A DNA stretch of 64,000 nucleotides from Siccibacter colletis (GTDB lineage: Bacteria; Pseudomonadota; Gammaproteobacteria; Enterobacterales; Enterobacteriaceae), in contig NZ_JMSQ01000008.1 of the NCBI RefSeq assembly GCF_000696575.1, forward strand, positions 310,001-374,000, given 5' to 3'. Below the pieces are notes generated by a model, which saw only the letters and a program-made list of their open reading frames with translations, was not told where the DNA came from and did not search any database. Of this stretch, positions 46,849-63,533 are shown one piece after another (positions within the stretch are counted from its first letter, which is position 1; every line of letters starts with the position of its first letter). Made by a program: the position numbers and the translations under genes.

Positions 46849-48183
46849 TTAATGCGCGTCAATAAACACGATTTTCAGGATGAACAGCAGGGCAACCACC
46901 ACCACGCACGGGCTGAGTTCGCGCAGACGACCGGTACCGATCTTCATCACGCAGTACGAGATAAAGCCCAGCGCGATCCCTTCGGTGATGGAGAAGCTGA
47001 ACGGCATCATGACGGCAGTGATAAACGCCGGCACCGCTTCGGTTAAGTCATCCCACTTCACGCGCGCCAGGCTTGAGGTCATCAGCACACCGACGTAGAT
47101 CAGCGCGCCTGCGGCCGCGTACGGCGGTACCATGCCCGCCAGCGGTGACAGGAAGATCACCAGCAGGAACAGCAGGCCGACGACAATGGCGGTCAGACCG
47201 GTACGGCCACCGACGGAGACGCCGGAGGAGCTTTCGATATAAGCGGTTACGGAAGACGTCCCGATAAACGAGCCGGCGACTGACGAGACGCTGTCAACAA
47301 ACAGCGCCTGCTTCATGCGCGGGAATTTCCCTTTCTCATCAGCCAGGCCGGCTTTATCGGTGACGCCAATCAGCGTGCCGGAGGAGTCGAACAGGTTTAC
47401 CAGCATGAAGGAGAAGATCACGCCCGCCAGACCCAGATTGAAAGAGCCAGCCAGATCGACGTGTCCCACCACCGTCATCACACTCGGCGGCGCGGAAACG
47501 ACGCCCTGGAACTGCACATCGCCCAGCAGCCAGGCCAGCAGCGTGGTTACCACGATAGAAACCAGCACCGCAGCATGAATGTTACGCGACGCCAGAATCG
47601 CAATAATGAAGAAGCCCAGCACGCCCAGCAGCACGCTGTGAGAGGTAAGGTTGCCGATGGTTACCAGCGTATCCGGGTTCGCGACGATAACGCCGGCGTT
47701 TTTCAGGCCCATCATGCCGATAAACAGACCAATACCGCTGGTAATGCCGACGCGCAGGCTGAGCGGAATATTGGCAATCATCCAGTAGCGCACCTGGAAA
47801 ATGGTGAGCAGCAGTAAGCCTACCGCGCCCCAGAAAATAGCACCCATCCCGATCTGCCACGGCAGGCCCATCGCACCGACCACCACAAACGCGAAGAAGG
47901 CGTTCAGGCCCATTGCCGGTGCCAGCGCTACCGGCAGGTTAGCAAACAGCCCCATCAGGATACTGCCGCCCGCGGCGATAAGGCAGGTGGTGACAAACAC
48001 CGCGCTGGTGTCCATGCCCGCTGCACCCAGAATCTGCGGGTTAACGAACACGATGTACACCATCGTCAGGAAGGTGGTGAACCCGGCGATCACTTCCGTA
48101 CGCGCGGTAGTGCCGTGGGCGCGTAATTTAAACACGCGTTCGAGCAGCCCCTTTGAAGCCTGGGCAGTGGGTTGTTGGCTCAT
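46849..48183 (-). CDS. adeP: Adenine permease (YieG/AdeP)
   Basis: A 444-residue nucleobase:cation symporter of the AzgA/NCS2-like group with about 12-14 helices. The N-terminal GTTARTEVIAGFTTFLTMVY, ALAPAMGLNAFFAF and LVNLFDSSGTLIGVTDKAGL segments match E. coli YieG, a high-affinity adenine importer. It is divergent from yieH. In E. coli the gene is under PurR; only a weak PurR-like sequence is seen here. Confidence 0.92.
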   Translation of the reverse strand: MSQQPTAQASKGLLERVFKLRAHGTTARTEVIAGFTTFLTMVYIVFVNPQILGAAGMDTSAVFVTTCLIAAGGSILMGLFANLPVALAPAMGLNAFFAFVVVGAMGLPWQIGMGAIFWGAVGLLLLTIFQVRYWMIANIPLSLRVGITSGIGLFIGMMGLKNAGVIVANPDTLVTIGNLTSHSVLLGVLGFFIIAILASRNIHAAVLVSIVVTTLLAWLLGDVQFQGVVSAPPSVMTVVGHVDLAGSFNLGLAGVIFSFMLVNLFDSSGTLIGVTDKAGLADEKGKFPRMKQALFVDSVSSVAGSFIGTSSVTAYIESSSGVSVGGRTGLTAIVVGLLFLLVIFLSPLAGMVPPYAAAGALIYVGVLMTSSLARVKWDDLTEAVPAFITAVMMPFSFSITEGIALGFISYCVMKIGTGRLRELSPCVVVVALLFILKIVFIDAH

Positions 48184-48350
48184 TGGTTGGTTCCGAAATC
48201 AGGAGGGAAATTGGTCGCTATCCTATACCAAAATGCGACAATAGTGCTGTCTGTCACAGACTTTTTTTCATTGATTTTGCTTATACGGCATCGATTGCGC
48301 GGGCCAAAACCGGCTGCGTAAACGTTAAACTTTCGATATCAGGAAAAAAC

Positions 48351-49016
48351 ATGTCCAGCATTGATGCACTATTTTTTGATTGCGATGGCACGCTGGTAGA
48401 CAGCGAAGTGATCTGCTCCCGCGCGTATGTGCATATGTTTGCCCGCGCCGGCATCACGCTCGATCTTGAGGAAGTGTTCAAACGCTTCAAAGGCATAAAA
48501 CTCTACGAGATCATCGATACCATCAATAATGAACATGGCGTTAACCTGCAAAAAGCAGAGCTGGAACCCGTCTATCGCGCCGAGGTCGCACGGCTGTTCG
48601 ACAGCGAGCTGGTGGAGATCCCCGGCGCTGCGGCGCTGCTCGATCGCTTAACGATACCGATGTGCATCGTCTCCAACGGCCCGGTCAGCAAAATGCAGCA
48701 CTCGCTGGGTAAAACCGGCATGCTCGGGCATTTCCCTGACAAACTCTACAGCGGCTACGATATCCAGCGCTGGAAGCCCGATCCAGCCCTGATGCATCAC
48801 GCTGCGGATGCGATGCGCGTGGACGTGACGAAGTGCATTCTGGTGGATGATTCGGTGGCCGGGGCGCAATCCGGCATCGCGGCGGGAATGCAGGTGTTTT
48901 ACTTCTGCGCCGATGCGCACAATCCGCCACTCGATCACCCGAATGTGACGCCGTTTACCGACCTGAGCCAGCTGCCCGAGCTGTGGCGCGCGCGCGGATG
49001 GAATATCACCCGCTAA
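48351..49016 (+). CDS. yieH: YieH, HAD-family phosphatase
   Basis: A 221-residue HAD hydrolase starting MSSIDALFFDCDGTLVDSEV; DxDGT holds the nucleophilic aspartate. The cap domain follows, then CIVSNGPVSKMQ (motif II), WKPDPALMHHA (motif III lysine) and CILVDDSVAGAQSG (motif IV). E. coli YieH acts on 6-phosphogluconate and purine-related phosphates in vitro. A longer in-frame opening upstream overlaps adeP and is not conserved. AGGA precedes the ATG. Confidence 0.92.
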   Translation: MSSIDALFFDCDGTLVDSEVICSRAYVHMFARAGITLDLEEVFKRFKGIKLYEIIDTINNEHGVNLQKAELEPVYRAEVARLFDSELVEIPGAAALLDRLTIPMCIVSNGPVSKMQHSLGKTGMLGHFPDKLYSGYDIQRWKPDPALMHHAADAMRVDVTKCILVDDSVAGAQSGIAAGMQVFYFCADAHNPPLDHPNVTPFTDLSQLPELWRARGWNITR

Positions 49017-49072
49017 TGTTGCCCGGCGGGTGCGCAAGCTTACCCGCCCTGCAGCACTGCATCACAGGCAAA

Positions 49073-49102
49073 AAAAACCTCTCCTGAAGGAGAGGTTTTT
49101 TG
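49073..49102. terminator. Bidirectional terminator between yieH and phoU
   Basis: AACCTCTCC-type stem around loop GAA, with A7 on one side and T6 on the other, so it can end both the rightward yieH and the leftward pst-phoU transcripts. A short REP-like hairpin (GCGGGT ... ACCCGC) lies just before it at about 49025-49047. Confidence 0.85.
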
Positions 49103-49119
49103 TGGCGCGAGCGCGATGC

Positions 49120-49845
49120 TTACTCTTTCGGATCTTTGCCCGCCAGCAGCTTATCCAGCTCGTCGCCGCCAACGTGACGGAAATCCTGCCCCTTCACGAA
49201 GTAGAAGATGTATTCGCAGATGTTCTGGCAGCGGTCGCCGATACGCTCAATAGAGCGTGCGCAGAACAGCGCGGTTAATACGCTGGGGATGGTACGCGAG
49301 TCTTCCATCATGTAGGTCATCAACTGACGCACGATGCCTTCGTACTCCTGGTCCACCTTCTTGTCTTCACGGTAGATGCGGATGGCTTCATCCAGATCCA
49401 TACGCGCAAAGGCGTCGAGCACGTCATGCAGCATCTGCACGGTGTGGCGGCCCAGCGACTCCAGGCTCACCAGCAGCGGCTGGTGCTGCTGGGAGAATTT
49501 CTCCAGCGCGGTGCGGCAGATTTTGTCTGCCACATCACCGATACGCTCCAGCTCGGCGATGGTTTTGATGATCGCCATCACCAGACGCAGGTCGCTCGCT
49601 GTCGGCTGACGTTTGGCAATGATGCGCACGCAGGCTTCATCGATCGCCACTTCCATCATGTTGACCTTCTGGTCACCGTCGATGACGCGCTTCGCCAGCT
49701 CGCTGTCCTGATTGTGCATCGCCGTGATGGCGTCAGACAGCTGCTGCTCCACCAGCCCGCCCATGGTCATCACCTGGGTGCGGATGTGCTCCAGCTCAGC
49801 GTTGAACTGGCCGGAGATATGTTTATTCAGATTCAGGTTATCCAT
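49120..49845 (-). CDS. phoU: PhoU, phosphate signalling regulator
   Basis: A 241-residue all-helical protein with two PhoU repeats (each with E/DxxxD metal-binding motifs, e.g. [12 protein letters not shown] and [12 protein letters not shown]). It links the Pst transporter to the PhoR/PhoB two-component system and keeps the pho regulon off when phosphate is plentiful. It closes the pstSCAB-phoU operon. Confidence 0.96.
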   Translation of the reverse strand: MDNLNLNKHISGQFNAELEHIRTQVMTMGGLVEQQLSDAITAMHNQDSELAKRVIDGDQKVNMMEVAIDEACVRIIAKRQPTASDLRLVMAIIKTIAELERIGDVADKICRTALEKFSQQHQPLLVSLESLGRHTVQMLHDVLDAFARMDLDEAIRIYREDKKVDQEYEGIVRQLMTYMMEDSRTIPSVLTALFCARSIERIGDRCQNICEYIFYFVKGQDFRHVGGDELDKLLAGKDPKE

Positions 49846-49914
49846 GATTCCTCCCGTTGCCCGGACGCGTGGTGCCTGTCACAGCGTGGCGACAGGCAGC
49901 AGCATCAGAGCAGA

Positions 49915-50700
<786 letters not shown>

Positions 50701-50732
50701 TCATCCGACGCCGCCTGTGCAGCGCCGCAAAA

Positions 50733-52585
<1,853 letters not shown>

Positions 52586-52676
52586 TTACTCTTTAGGTTT
52601 AGGTACTGACTCTAACAAACTGCCCGGTTGCGTGAGCGTACCGGGCCTGAAAATCAACTATAACATCCTGTTATGC

Positions 52677-52703
52677 GGGCGGATAACGCATTGTCATCCG
52701 CCC
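52677..52703 (-). terminator. Intercistronic hairpin between pstS and pstC
   Basis: Stem GGGCGGAT (52677-52684) with ATCCGCCC (52696-52703) starts 9 bases past the pstS stop. No long T-run follows, so it probably stabilises or partly ends the pstS message, as expected for an abundant binding protein. Confidence 0.6.
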
Positions 52704-52711
52704 CGATACGC

Positions 52712-53752
52712 TTAGTACAGTGCTTTACCGCTGCTGTCTTTTACGTTGGTTTTCCATGCTGCACGAATCTGCTCAACAACGCTGTCCGGCAGGCTGGCGT
52801 AATCCAGGTCGTTCGCTTCTTTGGCGCCGTCTTTGAAGGCCCAGTCGAAGAACTTCAGCACTTCAGCGCCCTGCTCAGGTTTCTTCTGCTCTTTGTGAAC
52901 CAGGATGAAGGTGGTGGAGGTAATCGGCCACGCATCGTCACCTTTCTGGTTAGTCAGGTCCTGTGCGAAGGATTTGCTCCAGTCCACTTCTTTCGCGGCG
53001 TTGGAGAAGCTCTCTTCGGTCGGGCTTACCGGCTTGCCGTCAGCAGAGATCAGCTTGGTGTAAGCCAGGTTGTTCTGCTTAGCGTAAGCGTATTCAACGT
53101 AACCGATAGCACCCGGCAGACGCTGTACGAAGGCTGCGATACCGTCGTTACCTTTACCGCCCAGACCGGTCGGCCAGTTAACGGTAGAGCCAGAGCCTAC
53201 TTTAGATTTCCACTCTTCGTTCACTTTGGCCAGGTAGCCGGTGAAGACGAAGGAGGTGCCTGAACCGTCAGCACGACGCACAACGGCGATGTTCTGAGAA
53301 GGCAGTTTCAGACCCGGGTTGAGTTTGGTGATTGCCGCGTCATCCCATTTTTTGATTTTGCCCAGGTAGATGTCACCCAGGGTTTTGCCGTCCAGCACCA
53401 GCTCACCGGTTTTGATGCCCGGAACGTTGATGGCCAGCACCACACCACCGATAACGGTCGGGAACTGGAACAGCCCTTCCTGCTGCAGTTTCTCGTCAGA
53501 CAGCGGGGCGTCAGAGGCGCCGAAATCAACGGTGTTAGCGATAATCTGTTTTACACCACCTGAGGAGCCGATACCCTGGTAGTTCACTTTGCTACCGGTA
53601 GCTTTCTGATAGGTATCTGCCCATTTGGCATACACCGGCGCAGGGAAGGTTGCACCCGCGCCAGTCAGGCTTGCCGCTGCGTTAACAGCGAAAGCGCTCA
53701 GGGAGAAGGTCGCGGCGACAACAGTTGCGACAGTGGTACGCATGATGTTCAT
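52712..53752 (-). CDS. pstS: PstS, periplasmic phosphate-binding protein
   Basis: A 346-residue binding protein with a Sec signal peptide ([20 protein letters not shown], cut near VNAAA). The mature start [31 protein letters not shown] and [15 protein letters not shown] carry the phosphate-binding residues. First gene of the pst operon, preceded by two Pho boxes. Confidence 0.97.
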   Translation of the reverse strand: MNIMRTTVATVVAATFSLSAFAVNAAASLTGAGATFPAPVYAKWADTYQKATGSKVNYQGIGSSGGVKQIIANTVDFGASDAPLSDEKLQQEGLFQFPTVIGGVVLAINVPGIKTGELVLDGKTLGDIYLGKIKKWDDAAITKLNPGLKLPSQNIAVVRRADGSGTSFVFTGYLAKVNEEWKSKVGSGSTVNWPTGLGGKGNDGIAAFVQRLPGAIGYVEYAYAKQNNLAYTKLISADGKPVSPTEESFSNAAKEVDWSKSFAQDLTNQKGDDAWPITSTTFILVHKEQKKPEQGAEVLKFFDWAFKDGAKEANDLDYASLPDSVVEQIRAAWKTNVKDSSGKALY

Positions 53753-53803
53753 AATGTCTCCTGCAAGGTGTTCGTAAGGTGTTGTTTAGTTTCCACGATG
53801 AGC

Positions 53804-53859
53804 AAAATAGGACAAACAGGTGACAGCTAAATGTACGAAATATGACAGTTTTGTGACAG
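53804..53859 (-). promoter_or_regulatory. Two Pho boxes and -10 of the pstS promoter
   Basis: On the minus strand CTGTCACAAAACTGTCAT (53842-53859) and CTGTCACCTGTTTGTCCT (53809-53826) match the 18-bp PhoB box. A -10-like TATTTT (53804-53809) adjoins the second. PhoB~P therefore activates pstSCAB-phoU under phosphate limitation. Confidence 0.9.
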
Positions 53860-54043
53860 CGGGATCTTGTCGATAAGATTTTTCGTAAAACTATGTCTTT
53901 TCAATCAGATAAGGAGAAAGATGACGACAGGATGTCGGTAAAATTTTATTTTTATTACAGTGAAAAAATAGCCGAATATGACAGAAAGTCATTTCTGAAG
54001 CGCATCTGATGGTGAGAATTGCGGGCGGGGATAAAGATAAAAT

Positions 54044-54067
54044 GCCCCGCTTATTATCAAGCGGGGC
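54044..54067 (-). terminator. glmS terminator
   Basis: Perfect 9-bp stem (54044-54052 with 54059-54067), 6-base loop and a T-rich tail on the minus strand, 8 bases past the glmS stop. Confidence 0.85.
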
Positions 54068-54074
54068 GTGAGAA

Positions 54075-55904
54075 TTACTCGACGGTCACCGATTTTGCCA
54101 GGTTGCGCGGCTGATCGACGTCGGTGCCTTTAATAAGCGCGACGTGATAGGCCAGCAGCTGCAGCGGAACGGTATAGAAGATCGGGGCGATGCTCTCTTC
54201 CACATGCGGCATCTGGATAATGTGCATGTTATCGCTGCTGGTGAAACCGGCATCCTGATCGGCGAAGACAAACAGCACACCGCCGCGGGCGCGTACTTCT
54301 TCGATGTTAGATTTCAGTTTTTCCAGCAGCTCGTTGTTCGGCGCCACCACGATCACCGGCATGTCAGCGTCAATCAGCGCCAGCGGGCCGTGTTTCAGCT
54401 CCCCTGCCGCGTAGGCTTCGGCGTGGATGTAGGAGATCTCTTTCAGCTTCAGCGCACCTTCAAGGGCAATCGGATATTGATCGCCGCGGCCAAGGAACAG
54501 CGCGTGATGCTTGTCAGAGAAGGCTTCCGCCAGCGCCTCGATGCGTTTGTCCTGAGAGAGCATCTGCTCGATACGGTTCGGCAGCGCCTGCAGGCCATGC
54601 ACGATGTCCTGTTCAATCGCCGCGTCCACGCCTTTCAGACGGCTCAGTTTCGCCACCAGCATCAGCAGCACGGTCAACTGGGTGGTAAACGCCTTGGTAG
54701 ACGCCACGCCAATTTCGGTGCCCGCTTTGGTCATCAGCGCCAGGTCAGATTCACGCACCAGCGAGGAGCCAGGCACGTTGCAGATCGCCAGCGAGCCCAG
54801 ATAACCCAGCTCTTTCGACAGACGCAGCGCCGCCAGAGTATCTGCGGTTTCGCCGGACTGCGACAGGGTGATCATCAGGCTGTTACGGCGCACGGCGGAT
54901 TTACGGTAGCGGAACTCAGAGGCGATCTCCACGTCACACGGCACGCCCGCCAGCGATTCAAACCAGTAGCGCGACACCATACCGGAGTTGTACGACGTGC
55001 CGCACGCTACGATCTGGATGTGCTCTACCTGTGACAGCAGCGCGTTCGCCTGCGGGCCCAGTTCGCTGAGATCAACCTCACCGTGGCTGATGCGCCCGGT
55101 CAGGGTATTTTTGATAGCGTTCGGCTGCTCGTAAATCTCTTTCTGCATGTAGTGACGGTAGATACCTTTATCGCCCGCATCGTACTGCAGGTTGGATTCG
55201 ATCTCCTGACGCGTGGTTTCCGCGCCAGACTTATCGAACACCTTCACGCTGCGGCGGGTCACTTCGGCAATATCGCCCTCTTCAAGGAAGATAAAGCGGC
55301 GGGTCACCGGGAGAAGCGCCAGCTGATCGGAGGCGATAAAGTTTTCCCCCATGCCGAGGCCGATAACCAGCGGGCTGCCGGAACGGGCCGCCAGCAGGGT
55401 GCTCGGGTCGCGGGTATCCATGATCACCGTGCCGTAGGCACCGCGCAGCTGCGGGATAGTACGCAGCACCGCTTCGCGCAGCGTACCGCCCTGGGCCAGC
55501 TCCCAGTGCACCAGGTGAGCGATAACTTCGGTGTCGGTTTCGGAGACGAAGGTATAGCCGCGCGCTTTCAGTTCTTCACGCAGCGGTTCGTGGTTTTCGA
55601 TAATGCCATTGTGCACTACCACGATATGTTCAGAAACATGCGGGTGCGCATTCCCTTCTGACGGTTCGCCGTGGGTCGCCCAGCGGGTATGGGCAATCCC
55701 CGTACCGCCGTGCAGGGCGTGCTCTTCTGCCGCCTGAGCCAGCATCTGTACTTTGCCAAGACGGCGCAGACGCGTCATCCTGCCTTCACTGTCCACCACC
55801 GCCAGACCCGCAGAGTCATAGCCGCGATACTCCAGACGACGCAACCCTTCGAGAAGGATCTCAGCAATATCACGTTGCGCGACCGCGCCAACAATTCCAC
55901 ACAT
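54075..55904 (-). CDS. glmS: Glucosamine-6-phosphate synthase
   Basis: A 609-residue glutamine amidotransferase that makes glucosamine 6-phosphate from fructose 6-phosphate and glutamine, the first step to UDP-GlcNAc. Cys1 of [20 protein letters not shown] is the N-terminal nucleophile after Met removal. Two SIS domains follow ([34 protein letters not shown]), and the C-terminus [13 protein letters not shown] is invariant. It follows glmU by 219 bases; in E. coli this leader is processed and is the target of the GlmZ small RNA. Confidence 0.97.
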   Translation of the reverse strand: MCGIVGAVAQRDIAEILLEGLRRLEYRGYDSAGLAVVDSEGRMTRLRRLGKVQMLAQAAEEHALHGGTGIAHTRWATHGEPSEGNAHPHVSEHIVVVHNGIIENHEPLREELKARGYTFVSETDTEVIAHLVHWELAQGGTLREAVLRTIPQLRGAYGTVIMDTRDPSTLLAARSGSPLVIGLGMGENFIASDQLALLPVTRRFIFLEEGDIAEVTRRSVKVFDKSGAETTRQEIESNLQYDAGDKGIYRHYMQKEIYEQPNAIKNTLTGRISHGEVDLSELGPQANALLSQVEHIQIVACGTSYNSGMVSRYWFESLAGVPCDVEIASEFRYRKSAVRRNSLMITLSQSGETADTLAALRLSKELGYLGSLAICNVPGSSLVRESDLALMTKAGTEIGVASTKAFTTQLTVLLMLVAKLSRLKGVDAAIEQDIVHGLQALPNRIEQMLSQDKRIEALAEAFSDKHHALFLGRGDQYPIALEGALKLKEISYIHAEAYAAGELKHGPLALIDADMPVIVVAPNNELLEKLKSNIEEVRARGGVLFVFADQDAGFTSSDNMHIIQMPHVEESIAPIFYTVPLQLLAYHVALIKGTDVDQPRNLAKSVTVE

Positions 55905-56123
55905 AGTTTTTGATTCCTGATTCTGGCATTACGCCACGCGTTGTCTGACGACCTTGTTGCCCGTTTACCGGGCGCCCCGAGCCTTGTAGAGAGTGGGGTT
56001 ATTATTCTGGTACTGCTGGTGGGCGGGAGATTATGTTATCCCCTCATCCCGGCACGTCGCAGGTGCTTTCACATCCCCGACGTGCAAACGTTCAGCGGGC
56101 AGCAAAATGCCGCCCGCCGCGTA

Positions 56124-57494
56124 TTACTTTTTCTTCACCGGACGCTGCCAGCCCTGCTTGTGCACCTGCGGAACGCGGCTCAGCACCAGCTCGTGCTCTG
56201 CAACATCGCGCGTCACGGTGGTGCCTGCGGCGATGGTGGCGCCGTTGCCGACGCTAACCGGGGCCACCAGCTGGGTATCGGAGCCGACAAACACGTCATC
56301 GCCAATCAACGTTTTATGCTTGTTCGCGCCATCGTAGTTGCAGGTGATGGTGCCCGCGCCGATATTTACGTTATCGCCAATCTCGGCATCGCCCAGATAG
56401 CTGAGATGACCCGCTTTGGAGCCTTTGCCCAGGCGCGCTTTTTTCATCTCAACGAAGTTGCCGACGTGGGCGCCTTCTGCCAGCTCAGCACCCGGACGCA
56501 GACGGGCAAACGGCCCGATGGTGCAGGCGGCGTCGAGGCGCGCATCTTCCACCACGGTATAAGGGCTGATTTCGCAGTCGTCACCGATGACGCTGTTTTT
56601 AATCACGCAGCCGGTACCGATCTTCACGCGGTGACCGAGGGTGACCTGACCTTCGATGATGACGTTAGTGTCGATCTCAACGTCGCGGCCATGTGTCAGC
56701 TCGCCGCGCAGATCGAAACGGGTCGGATCGAGCAGCATCACGCCAGCAAGCAGCAGTTTTTCCGCCTGCTCTGCCTGATACACGCGCTCAAGACGGGAGA
56801 GCTGCAGGCGGTTATTCACGCCTTCCACTTCACTCAGGCGATCCGGGTGCGCAGCAACCACCTCACGGCCTTCCTGATGCGCCATCGCGATCACGTCCGT
56901 AATGTAATATTCGCCCTGCGCATTATTGTTGTTCAGCTTGCCCAACCAGCGCTTCAGGTCGGCCCCGTTGGCCACCAGAATGCCGGTGTTGATTTCGTTA
57001 ATCTGGCGCTGCGCCTCGGTTGCGTCTTTGTGTTCAACAATGCCGACGACCGCGCCATTCTCACGCACGATGCGGCCATAGCCGGTCGGGTCGTCGAGTT
57101 TGACGGTCAGCAGACCAATGCCGCCCTGCGGCTTCGCCGCACGCAGGCGGGTCAGCGTCTCTAAGGTAATCAGCGGTACGTCGCCGTAGAGCATCAGGAT
57201 GTCTTCGTCATCGGAAAAGAACGGGGCGGCCTGCTGCATCGCGTGTCCGGTACCCAACTGTTCGGCCTGCAATACCCAGTTCAGCGCGTCGCCGCGCAGC
57301 GTCTGCTTCAGCAGTTCACCGCCGTGGCCATATACCAGATGCACGTTTTTCGCGCCTGATTTATTAGCAGTATCAATGACATGCTGAACCATTGGTTTCC
57401 CGGCGATACGGTGCAGCACCTTCGGCAGATCGGAATACATGCGGGTCCCTTTGCCAGCGGCGAGGATCACCACGCTTAATGCATTGTTTGACAT
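56124..57494 (-). CDS. glmU: Bifunctional GlmU uridyltransferase/acetyltransferase
   Basis: A 456-residue enzyme. The N-terminal pyrophosphorylase domain has [20 protein letters not shown]; the C-terminal left-handed beta-helix shows hexapeptide repeats ([33 protein letters not shown]). It acetylates glucosamine 1-phosphate and then makes UDP-GlcNAc, the precursor of peptidoglycan and lipopolysaccharide. First gene of glmUS. Confidence 0.97.
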   Translation of the reverse strand: MSNNALSVVILAAGKGTRMYSDLPKVLHRIAGKPMVQHVIDTANKSGAKNVHLVYGHGGELLKQTLRGDALNWVLQAEQLGTGHAMQQAAPFFSDDEDILMLYGDVPLITLETLTRLRAAKPQGGIGLLTVKLDDPTGYGRIVRENGAVVGIVEHKDATEAQRQINEINTGILVANGADLKRWLGKLNNNNAQGEYYITDVIAMAHQEGREVVAAHPDRLSEVEGVNNRLQLSRLERVYQAEQAEKLLLAGVMLLDPTRFDLRGELTHGRDVEIDTNVIIEGQVTLGHRVKIGTGCVIKNSVIGDDCEISPYTVVEDARLDAACTIGPFARLRPGAELAEGAHVGNFVEMKKARLGKGSKAGHLSYLGDAEIGDNVNIGAGTITCNYDGANKHKTLIGDDVFVGSDTQLVAPVSVGNGATIAAGTTVTRDVAEHELVLSRVPQVHKQGWQRPVKKK

Positions 57495-57802
57495 ACGCGT
57501 CCTGATTCAAAATTTGGTAAGAAGTAAAACGGTTTCACATTGAAAATTCTACATATTTTTCAGCATGAAATGGCACCACTGAAAGCGACATTTTTCCGTT
57601 ATCCACGGGCGTTTTCAGCCCCATCTCAGGCCTTTTCTGCCTGTTCTGAGCGCATAACAAACCGTCCGGGTCGTGGAATTCTCCACAGTGTAGCGCTTTT
57701 TTAATTGTCTGAAATTAAGTGCTGCATCCGGAATGAGAAGAGGGGGCAGGTGGCGACGGGTTTTATGCAGGCAGAACGCCCGTAGCGCGACGAATAACGG
57801 AC
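57495..57802. other. Intergenic region between atpC and glmU
   Basis: About 300 bases that should hold the glmU promoter. A DnaA-box-like TTATCCACG occurs at 57599-57607 with one mismatch. No gene is seen. Confidence 0.4.
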
Positions 57803-57830
57803 AAAAAAAATGCCAGTCATCAGACTGGCA
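57803..57830 (-). terminator. atp operon terminator
   Basis: Perfect 8-bp stem (57811-57818 with 57823-57830), loop ATCA, then T8 on the minus strand, 20 bases past the atpC stop. Confidence 0.88.
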
Positions 57831-57850
57831 TTTTCACGTTCAAGCCGGTG

Positions 57851-58270
57851 TTACATCGCTTTTTTGGTCAACTCGATAACGCGCAGTTTCGCGATCGCTT
57901 TAGCCAGTTCAGCAGAAGCCTGGGCATAGTCCACGTCACCGTGGGAGCTACGCACCTGCTCTTCAGCCTTACGCTTCGCTTCCAGGGCTCGCGCTTCGTC
58001 GAGATCCTGACCACGAATCGCGGTATCAGCCAGAACGGTCACGCTGCCGGGTTGTACTTCAAGTACCCCGCCGGACAGGTAGATATACTCTTCATGACCG
58101 TGCTGCTTAACGATGCGGATCATACCAGGCTTAATGGCAGTGAGCAGCGGGGCGTGGCCCGGGTAAATACCCAGCTCACCTTCGCTACCCGTTACCTGGA
58201 TTTTTTCCACGGTGCCGGTAAACATCTGTTTCTCAGCACTCACGACATCCAGGTGGTAAGTCATAGCCAT
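57851..58270 (-). CDS. atpC: ATP synthase epsilon subunit
   Basis: A 139-residue central-stalk subunit, an N-terminal beta-sandwich ([40 protein letters not shown]) and a C-terminal helical hairpin that can block ATP hydrolysis. Last gene of the operon, 20 bases after atpD. Confidence 0.97.
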   Translation of the reverse strand: MAMTYHLDVVSAEKQMFTGTVEKIQVTGSEGELGIYPGHAPLLTAIKPGMIRIVKQHGHEEYIYLSGGVLEVQPGSVTVLADTAIRGQDLDEARALEAKRKAEEQVRSSHGDVDYAQASAELAKAIAKLRVIELTKKAM

Positions 58271-58290
58271 GTCACCCTCCGATTAAGGCG

Positions 58291-60563
<2,273 letters not shown>

Positions 60564-60613
60564 GAGCTTCTCCTCAATGCCTTGCGGCTTGCCTTACAGC
60601 AAGCCGCCAGACG

Positions 60614-62155
60614 TTACCAGGACTGGGTTGCTTTGAAGGAATCGAGGATGCTTTTCAGCTTGCCTTCGATTTCATCGTTATAGCCACCGGTCTGGTTAAT
60701 CTCTTGCATCAGCGGAGCGTGGTCACGGTCAACGTAAGCCAGCAGAGCGGCTTCGAAGCTACCGATTTTCGCCAGTTCCACATCTTCGAGGTAACCGCGT
60801 TCAGCCGCGAACAGTACCAGACCCTGCTGAGCAACAGACATTGGCGCGTACTGTTTCTGCTTCAGCAGCTCGGTCACTTTCTGACCGTGGCTCAGCTGTT
60901 TACGGGTTGCTTCGTCCAGATCGGATGCGAACTGAGAGAACGCAGCCAGTTCACGATACTGTGCCAGCGCGGTACGAATACCACCGGACAGTTTCTTGAT
61001 GATCTTGGTCTGAGCAGCACCACCAACACGGGATACGGAGATACCCGGGTTAACCGCCGGACGAATACCGGAGTTAAACAGGTTGGTTTCCAGGAAGATC
61101 TGACCATCGGTAATGGAGATTACGTTGGTCGGAACGAACGCAGAAACGTCACCCGCCTGGGTTTCGATGATCGGCAGCGCGGTCAGAGAACCGGTTTGGC
61201 CTTTCACTTCACCGTTGGTGAAACGCTCAACGTACTCAGCGCTAACGCGAGATGCACGCTCCAGCAGACGGGAGTGGAGATAGAACACGTCGCCCGGGAA
61301 TGCTTCACGTCCTGGCGGACGGCGCAGCAGCAGGGAAACCTGACGGTAAGCAACAGCCTGTTTAGACAGGTCATCGTAAACGATCAGTGCATCTTCACCG
61401 CGGTCGCGGAAGTATTCGCCCATCGCGCAGCCGGCGTACGGAGCCAGGTACTGCAGCGCAGCGGATTCAGACGCGGTAGCAACCACAACGATGGTGTTAG
61501 CCAGCGCGTTGTGTTCTTCCAGCTTACGTACCACGTTAGAAATAGTGGACGCTTTCTGGCCGATAGCGACGTACACGCATTTGATGCCGGAGTCGCGCTG
61601 GTTGATGATCGCATCGATTGCCATCGCGGTTTTACCGGTCTGACGGTCACCGATGATCAGCTCACGCTGGCCACGGCCGATTGGAATCATCGCATCGACG
61701 GATTTGTAACCGGTCTGTACCGGCTGATCAACGGACTGACGATCGATAACGCCCGGTGCGATAACTTCGATTGGTGAGAAACCATCGTTGTCGATCGGAC
61801 CTTTACCATCAATCGGCGCACCCAGGGTGTTAACCACACGGCCCAGCAGGCCACGGCCAACCGGAACTTCCAGGATACGACCGGTGCACTTCACTTTCAT
61901 GCCTTCGGCGAGGTCAGAATACGGACCCATTACCACGGCACCTACGGAGTCGCGCTCCAGGTTCAGTGCGATAGCGTAACGGTTACCCGGCAGTGCGATC
62001 ATTTCGCCCTGCATTACATCGGCCAGGCCGTTGATGCGGATAACACCGTCGCTTACAGAAACAATAGTACCTTCGTTGTGAGCTTCGCTCACAACATTGA
62101 ACTGAGCAATGCGCTGCTTGATCAGTTCGCTGATTTCGGTGGAATTCAGTTGCAT
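60614..62155 (-). CDS. atpA: ATP synthase alpha subunit
   Basis: A 513-residue regulatory F1 subunit with a non-catalytic nucleotide site: Walker [18 protein letters not shown] (about 169-176) and the arginine-finger region [12 protein letters not shown] (here [12 protein letters not shown]). The N-terminus [20 protein letters not shown] binds the delta subunit. Confidence 0.98.
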   Translation of the reverse strand: MQLNSTEISELIKQRIAQFNVVSEAHNEGTIVSVSDGVIRINGLADVMQGEMIALPGNRYAIALNLERDSVGAVVMGPYSDLAEGMKVKCTGRILEVPVGRGLLGRVVNTLGAPIDGKGPIDNDGFSPIEVIAPGVIDRQSVDQPVQTGYKSVDAMIPIGRGQRELIIGDRQTGKTAMAIDAIINQRDSGIKCVYVAIGQKASTISNVVRKLEEHNALANTIVVVATASESAALQYLAPYAGCAMGEYFRDRGEDALIVYDDLSKQAVAYRQVSLLLRRPPGREAFPGDVFYLHSRLLERASRVSAEYVERFTNGEVKGQTGSLTALPIIETQAGDVSAFVPTNVISITDGQIFLETNLFNSGIRPAVNPGISVSRVGGAAQTKIIKKLSGGIRTALAQYRELAAFSQFASDLDEATRKQLSHGQKVTELLKQKQYAPMSVAQQGLVLFAAERGYLEDVELAKIGSFEAALLAYVDRDHAPLMQEINQTGGYNDEIEGKLKSILDSFKATQSW

Positions 62156-62167
62156 GCTCCAGTCCCC

Positions 62168-62701
62168 TTAAGACTGCAAGACGTCTGCAAGGCGCTCAAG
62201 ACGGCCGCGTACGCTACCATCAATGACCATATCACCCGAGCGGATGATTACGCCTGCCATTACAGACTTATCGATTTTGCAATTCAGCTTCACTTTGCGT
62301 GATAGACGTTTTTCCATCGCGGCGCTGATTTTCGAGAGCTGGTCTTCACTCAGTACGTTTGCAGAAGTGACTTCAACTTCCGCAGTAGCCTCGCTGGCTT
62401 CGCGTAACTCAATGAAAAGCTCAAGAACGTCAGGGAGCGCTTTCAGACGACCATTAGAAGCCATTACCTTAATCAGGTTCTGGCCATTGGCGTCCAGCTG
62501 CTCACCACAAATTGCGATAAACGACTCGGCGAGCGTTTCCGGTGCCAGGGCACCGGAGATAAGCTCTGCCATGTAGTCGTTTTTCGTCACCTCGGCGGCG
62601 AAAGCCAGCATGTCCTGCCAGCGATCGACACTCTGGTGTTCGACGGCAAAGTCAAAAGCTGCTTTGGCGTAGGGGCGAGCTACAGTTACAAATTCAGACA
62701 T
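62168..62701 (-). CDS. atpH: ATP synthase delta subunit
   Basis: A 177-residue stator protein that caps F1 and binds the b subunits ([20 protein letters not shown] at the start; [20 protein letters not shown] near the end, the family signature). Twelve bases upstream of atpA. Confidence 0.97.
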   Translation of the reverse strand: MSEFVTVARPYAKAAFDFAVEHQSVDRWQDMLAFAAEVTKNDYMAELISGALAPETLAESFIAICGEQLDANGQNLIKVMASNGRLKALPDVLELFIELREASEATAEVEVTSANVLSEDQLSKISAAMEKRLSRKVKLNCKIDKSVMAGVIIRSGDMVIDGSVRGRLERLADVLQS

Positions 62702-62715
62702 CAGCCCCTCCCTCC

Positions 62716-63186
62716 TTACAGTTCAGCGACCAGTTTATCGACGATGTCGCTGTTAGCAGCTTCATCCACGGAACGTTCGATGATTTTCTCGGCGCCAGCA
62801 ACAGCCAGCACAGCGACCTGCTTACGCAGCTCCTCGCGAGCACGTTTACGCTCGGCGTCAATTTCCGCCTGAGCCTGCGTCACGATTTTGTTACGTTCCT
62901 GTTCTGCTTCAGCTTTAGCTTCGTCCAGGATCTGAGAGCGACGCTTGTTCGCCTGCTCGATGATTACCTGGGCTTCCGCTTTCGCTTTTTTCAGCTGGTC
63001 GGTCGCGTTGGCCTGTGCAAGGTCCAAATCCTTTTTAGCTCGTTCTGCGGAAGCCAGCCCGTCAGCAATTTCTTTTTGACGTTTTTCGATGGCAGCCATA
63101 ATTGGCGGCCATACGTACTTCATGCAGAACAGAACGAACAGGACAAACGCGATGGCCTGGCCGAGGATTGTTGCGTTAAGATTCAC
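62716..63186 (-). CDS. atpF: ATP synthase b subunit
   Basis: A 156-residue peripheral stalk protein: one N-terminal membrane helix ([20 protein letters not shown]) and a long charged helix rich in Ala, Lys and Glu that dimerises and reaches delta on F1. Confidence 0.97.
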   Translation of the reverse strand: MNLNATILGQAIAFVLFVLFCMKYVWPPIMAAIEKRQKEIADGLASAERAKKDLDLAQANATDQLKKAKAEAQVIIEQANKRRSQILDEAKAEAEQERNKIVTQAQAEIDAERKRAREELRKQVAVLAVAGAEKIIERSVDEAANSDIVDKLVAEL

Positions 63187-63206
63187 AGCACAATGCCTCT
63201 TTATTA

Positions 63207-63502
<296 letters not shown>

Positions 63503-63533
63503 TCAGTTAAAACGCAGTAGTGTTGTTTAAAAA

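Noticed and set aside
48314-48330. PurR-like operator between adeP and yieH
   Set aside because: GTAAACGTTAAAC matches only one half of the PurR consensus well; too weak to list.
57599-57607. DnaA box upstream of glmU
   Set aside because: TTATCCACG has a mismatch at the last position and stands alone.
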